This document shows, piece after piece, positions 61,286 through 64,000 of a DNA stretch of 64,000 nucleotides. The stretch covers positions 171,194,382 to 171,258,381 of the forward strand of contig JARDYH010000003.1 of the NCBI GenBank assembly GCA_029215795.1, in the 5' to 3' direction. A model generated the notes under the pieces. It was given only the letters and a program-made list of their open reading frames with translations. It made no database searches and was not told where the DNA came from. This DNA comes from Anniella stebbinsi. Lineage: Eukaryota > Chordata > Lepidosauria > Squamata > Anniellidae. How positions within the stretch are numbered: the stretch's first letter is position 1; each line of letters begins with the position of its first letter. The translations under genes and the position numbers were made by a program.

Positions 61286-62459
61286 TACAGAGCCAATGGT
61301 ACATAGCTGAAGTGTGCTTTCTGCAAACAAAAGGACTCTTTCCATTCACAAAAGCTTCAAATCCAGCAGAGATCCTACTGGCAGAAAGGGAGAGGGGGCA
61401 ATTTTCACTGCTTCACCCGTGCCGTACATACACACCCCATATTGTTCCAGAGGGTCTTCCAGAGGAGTTTGGGGGGGGGGGGTAGAAGGAGCTGCCATAA
61501 GAAGGAATCAGCAAAAGTCACCCTCCCCCCTTCAGCTGCCAGGAGAATCCCATGAGCAAAACTCTGCTCACAGTGTGCTCCTGCCGGTGAGGTCAAACTC
61601 TGCCCAATGGCTTTGTCTTTAAAACTTTAGAAATCAATGAAACTTTGGGTCAAATGGAAGACTTTAATACCAGGCAAACTGCAAAACTGAAAGCCTTCCA
61701 CAAGACTTTTCATAAGCCAAGTAAGCAGGGACCAAGCCCAGCTTCATACCACCACCACCGCAAAGCAAATGATGGCTAAGGAGCTGTGCTCTGCCATCTC
61801 TAGCAAGTTTAATAAAAGACTGTGGTGGTACTTTAGATAGACACACCATCAAGCTTCCAAATTTCTGCCTTGGCTCTCAGCTGCATTCAAAGGAAATGGC
61901 ACTTCTTTCTCTTTTGCCGCTGCAGCCATAGAGGAGCATAAACCCTCTTAATTATTGCTAAACACTGAAGAGCTTTTGTCTGGGTCTCTTATGGCTCTTG
62001 TTCATCACACACTTACAGCCAAGCTGAGATCTAGAGGAAGAAACTTTTGATGCTAATTGGATAAAGGATGGCTGCTTTTACTCATTCTTCATGAATCTGT
62101 ATTAAAGTGGGAATAGAATCAAGATGGTTTCCCTCAAACGTGCACCAAAACATCTATCCACAAGAAATAACTCTGGCCCTCTCAGAGGCCGTCTGGTTTT
62201 TAAAAATACCAGGTTAAAGTACCCAATCTTCTCTTAATGTACATAAATAGTCAACTGTGGTTCCTCAGCAGTGAAAGAGCGCATGCACACTTGAGAGTAA
62301 GGCCCATTGACAACAGTGGGTCTTACTTCTCAGTTAGTATGAATACCATTGCGCATGCAGCTGTGGTTCTAACTGAAAAGCAGTATGTCGCTTTGCCACC
62401 AGTAGAACACAAACAGGACTGAGCCATAAGGCTGTAATCTTATCAAGCAACAACTATAC

Positions 62460-62760
62460 CATTACCTAAGAAAATACATGCAGGATCAGACCAAAGTCCA
62501 TCTAGTCCAGCATTATTCTGTTCACACAGTGGCTAAGTAGCTGCCTTTGGGAAACAGACATGAAAGACATGAGTACAAGAGCACCCACCATTCATGCTCT
62601 TCAGCATCTGGTGTACATACGCATACCGCCTCAGATATTGGGGCTAGCATACAACCCTCAGGACTAGTAGCCATGGATAGCCTTTTCCTCTGTGGATTTG
62701 TCTGATCCCCTTTTAAAAGCGATCCAGATGTGGAGACTTCACTACATCATACGGTAGCGA
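62460..62760 (-). mobile_element. CR1-like LINE 3' fragment
   Basis: 'caggatcagaccaaagtcca' and 'tctagtccagcattattctg' and 'ttcacacagtggctaagtag', the reverse complement of the family end at 37.6 and 57.6 kb. Confidence 0.65.
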
Positions 62761-63054
62761 GTGATTGTGGTTACGTCAGAGTAAGTCCTACTGAAATCAT
62801 CGGGAGCCACTCACGAGTAAACATGCATATAGGATCCTAATCACACTTCCTGCCTAAGATCAGGCTGAAGGAAAGCCAAGACCGCCAGAGACAAGGAGAA
62901 GACTGGACACTCTCCCTTTCTGGCAGCGTTCCAAGGTACCTTTAACTTGGGAGGGAGCCCCAATGGGGCATATTTAGGGGGGGCATTCAGAGGATCTGGA
63001 TCAGGAACTCTCAGGGGCATCCCCTATACAGAGACCAGACAAAGGGAACGGGAT

Positions 63055-63345
63055 TCCGGTCTCCGGCTGCTCCGCTTACCTCCCCGGTAGCTGCGCTGAC
63101 TGGCCACGCTGACTCCTTGCTATTCCTCCCCCTCCGAGGCCGTGGCTTTACTATTTCGATCAAGCCGTTTCCGGGTTCTTGTCTTTGCGCAGGCGCGCTT
63201 CTCCTCTTCCGCTGGTTTTGCCGGCTAAGCCGCGCGGGCGGGGCTGGCTACGCAGCGCAACCTGTGGAACGAGGGTGACGTCTCAGCGTTCCAGGCGCGA
63301 CGCCGGCGAATGAACGTTCTCGTTGCGGAACGCCGCGCAACTGTG
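63055..63345 (-). promoter_or_regulatory. ASCC3: CpG-island promoter of ASCC3
   Basis: About 35 CpG dinucleotides fall in roughly 290 bp, against a strongly CpG-depleted surrounding sequence. It spans the exon 1 donor and the DNA just upstream. Recognisable housekeeping-type motifs are an NRF1-like TGCGCAGGCGC (63186-63196), a CRE/ATF-like TGACGTCT (63276-63283) and several ETS cores as CCGGAA or CGGAAG on the minus strand (near 63170 and 63207). No TATA box is evident. Motif assignments come from consensus only. Confidence 0.75.
63080..63230 (-). other. ASCC3: ASCC3 exon 1, 5' untranslated (5' boundary approximate)
   Basis: Read on the minus strand, the CpG island contains a strong splice donor, GGGGAG|gtaagc, which puts the last exonic base at 63080. 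It is followed by an intron running to the acceptor of the ATG-bearing exon at 54715. The exon is therefore non-coding. The 5' boundary cannot be read from sequence, and 63230 is a placeholder inside the CpG-dense block. The donor is seen directly; that it is the ASCC3 first-exon donor is inferred from position and strand. Confidence 0.6.
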
Positions 63346-64000
63346 CCCCCCTCCCACTTGGAGAATTCCGACTTTCTCTTTCGTTTCCTGGAGTGTCCTC
63401 TTAGGAACAGACGATAGACTAAATCATATTGTAGAGTAATAATTCTAGGGTCTACAGAAGGCGCTTCCGGGTTATATTTGATTCTTTGTTCTCCCCGTCG
63501 TATGTAGGGTAGAAGTGGCAGCTGCCAATAAGGAAGAATGGAGAAATTCAGGATTATAGCGTAGCTGTGATCGGGCAGCGCCATATCCTGGCGTAACAAA
63601 AGCGCTGCTGCAGGATCACACCGTCTAGTCGAGCATCCTGATTCCCTCGGTGGTCATCCAGATGTCTGCGGGGAAAGCCCACAAGCAGAACTAGGAAGGC
63701 AACAACAACATTCTTCCTCAGTGGCTTGTTCTCCAGGAATCTGGCTGCAATCCTATACACTGAGTAGGCACGTATGGGATTGCAGTGGCATGCTGCGTCT
63801 GAAATTGGAGATGTCATTTAAATTCTTAAGGGCACAGTCCTATGGGTTGCGCCCCCGTTAGACGGAAGCCTCCGAACGCAAGAGGTTTCCGATTGTGCCC
63901 TGCTGGGAAGCCGTCGCGGTTCTTTCCGTGACGGCTGTAAAGGGACAGAGGAAGGAATCAGATTTTGAGCTTTCCTTCCCGAAGTCTTTGTAGTGTCTAC
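63346..64000. other. DNA upstream of ASCC3
   Basis: No exon is recognised. CpG density stays moderately raised to 63,480 and again near 63,860-63,930. It contains an ETS-like CTTCCGGGTT near 63,462 and two fragments of the interspersed motif 'gcaatcctat...gagtaggc' (63,745-63,790 and 63,825-63,855). Open frames on the minus strand here are low-complexity arginine-rich shadows of the CpG island. Confidence 0.5.

Larger units (their letters stand above)
54716..63079 (-). other. ASCC3: ASCC3 intron 1 (8.4 kb)
   Basis: This runs between the untranslated exon donor and the exon 2 acceptor. It contains LINE 3' ends, a CR1-like fragment, MITE-like foldbacks and several copies of the 'cttacttctgagta' interspersed motif. 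A locally CpG-rich patch at 59.6-60.1 kb carries a 163-codon open frame on the plus strand (see findings). Nothing is recognised at 58,200-59,600. Confidence 0.8.

Noticed and set aside
63225..63817. Minus-strand frames of 124 and 87 codons near the promoter
   Set aside because: They overlap the CpG island and are arginine-rich shadows; the true ASCC3 start is fixed at 54654 by two in-frame stops.
1..64000. CRISPR arrays, operons, tRNA or rRNA genes, integrated viral genes
   Set aside because: None seen. The regularly spaced repeats are tandem units inside transposons, and the tRNA-like boxes belong to SINEs.

Overview
This is vertebrate genomic DNA, most likely from a squamate reptile (lizard or snake). 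It has spliced exons with canonical AG/GT borders, AT-rich CpG-poor introns and one CpG-island promoter. The repeats include CR1/L2-type LINE 3' ends with (ATT)n or (AAAT)n tails, tRNA-derived SINEs and many short foldback DNA transposons. No rRNA, tRNA gene, CRISPR array, operon or viral gene was found.

The only real protein-coding gene I can support is the 5' part of ASCC3, on the minus strand. It encodes the activating signal cointegrator 1 complex subunit 3, a dual-cassette Ski2-like helicase of the ASCC complex (alkylation-damage repair and rescue of collided ribosomes). The CpG island and first untranslated exon lie at about 63.08-63.31 kb. The coding exons, in transcript order, are 54654-54565, 51262-51112, 46775-46192, 28406-28286, 27659-27452, 24241-24100 and 22473-22348. 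Together they are 1422 nt, exactly 474 codons with consistent phases, and every junction is AG/GT. The window stops inside the following intron, which is longer than 22 kb, so no helicase motif is encoded here; only the N-terminal, ASCC2-binding and regulatory region is.

Region by region: 1-22.3 kb is intron 8, packed with repeats. These include a 2,974-bp near-perfect palindromic hAT-like element (3681-6654, 8-bp target duplication) inserted into a LINE, two 320-bp foldback hAT MITEs (17066-17385 and 19314-19632), and a tandem array at 19.82-20.56 kb that shares a core motif with the palindrome. 22.3-28.4 kb holds exons 5-8 close together. 28.4-46.2 kb is the large intron 4, with LINEs (including one with recognisable reverse transcriptase motifs), SINEs, MITEs and poly-G tracts. 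46.2-54.7 kb holds exons 2-4. 54.7-63.08 kb is intron 1, and 63.1-64 kb is promoter and upstream DNA.

The most unusual object is the giant palindrome. Its arms are near-identical tandem ~150-bp units, its ends carry GATCGG arrays that lie in direct rather than inverted orientation, and its centre is a nested foldback.
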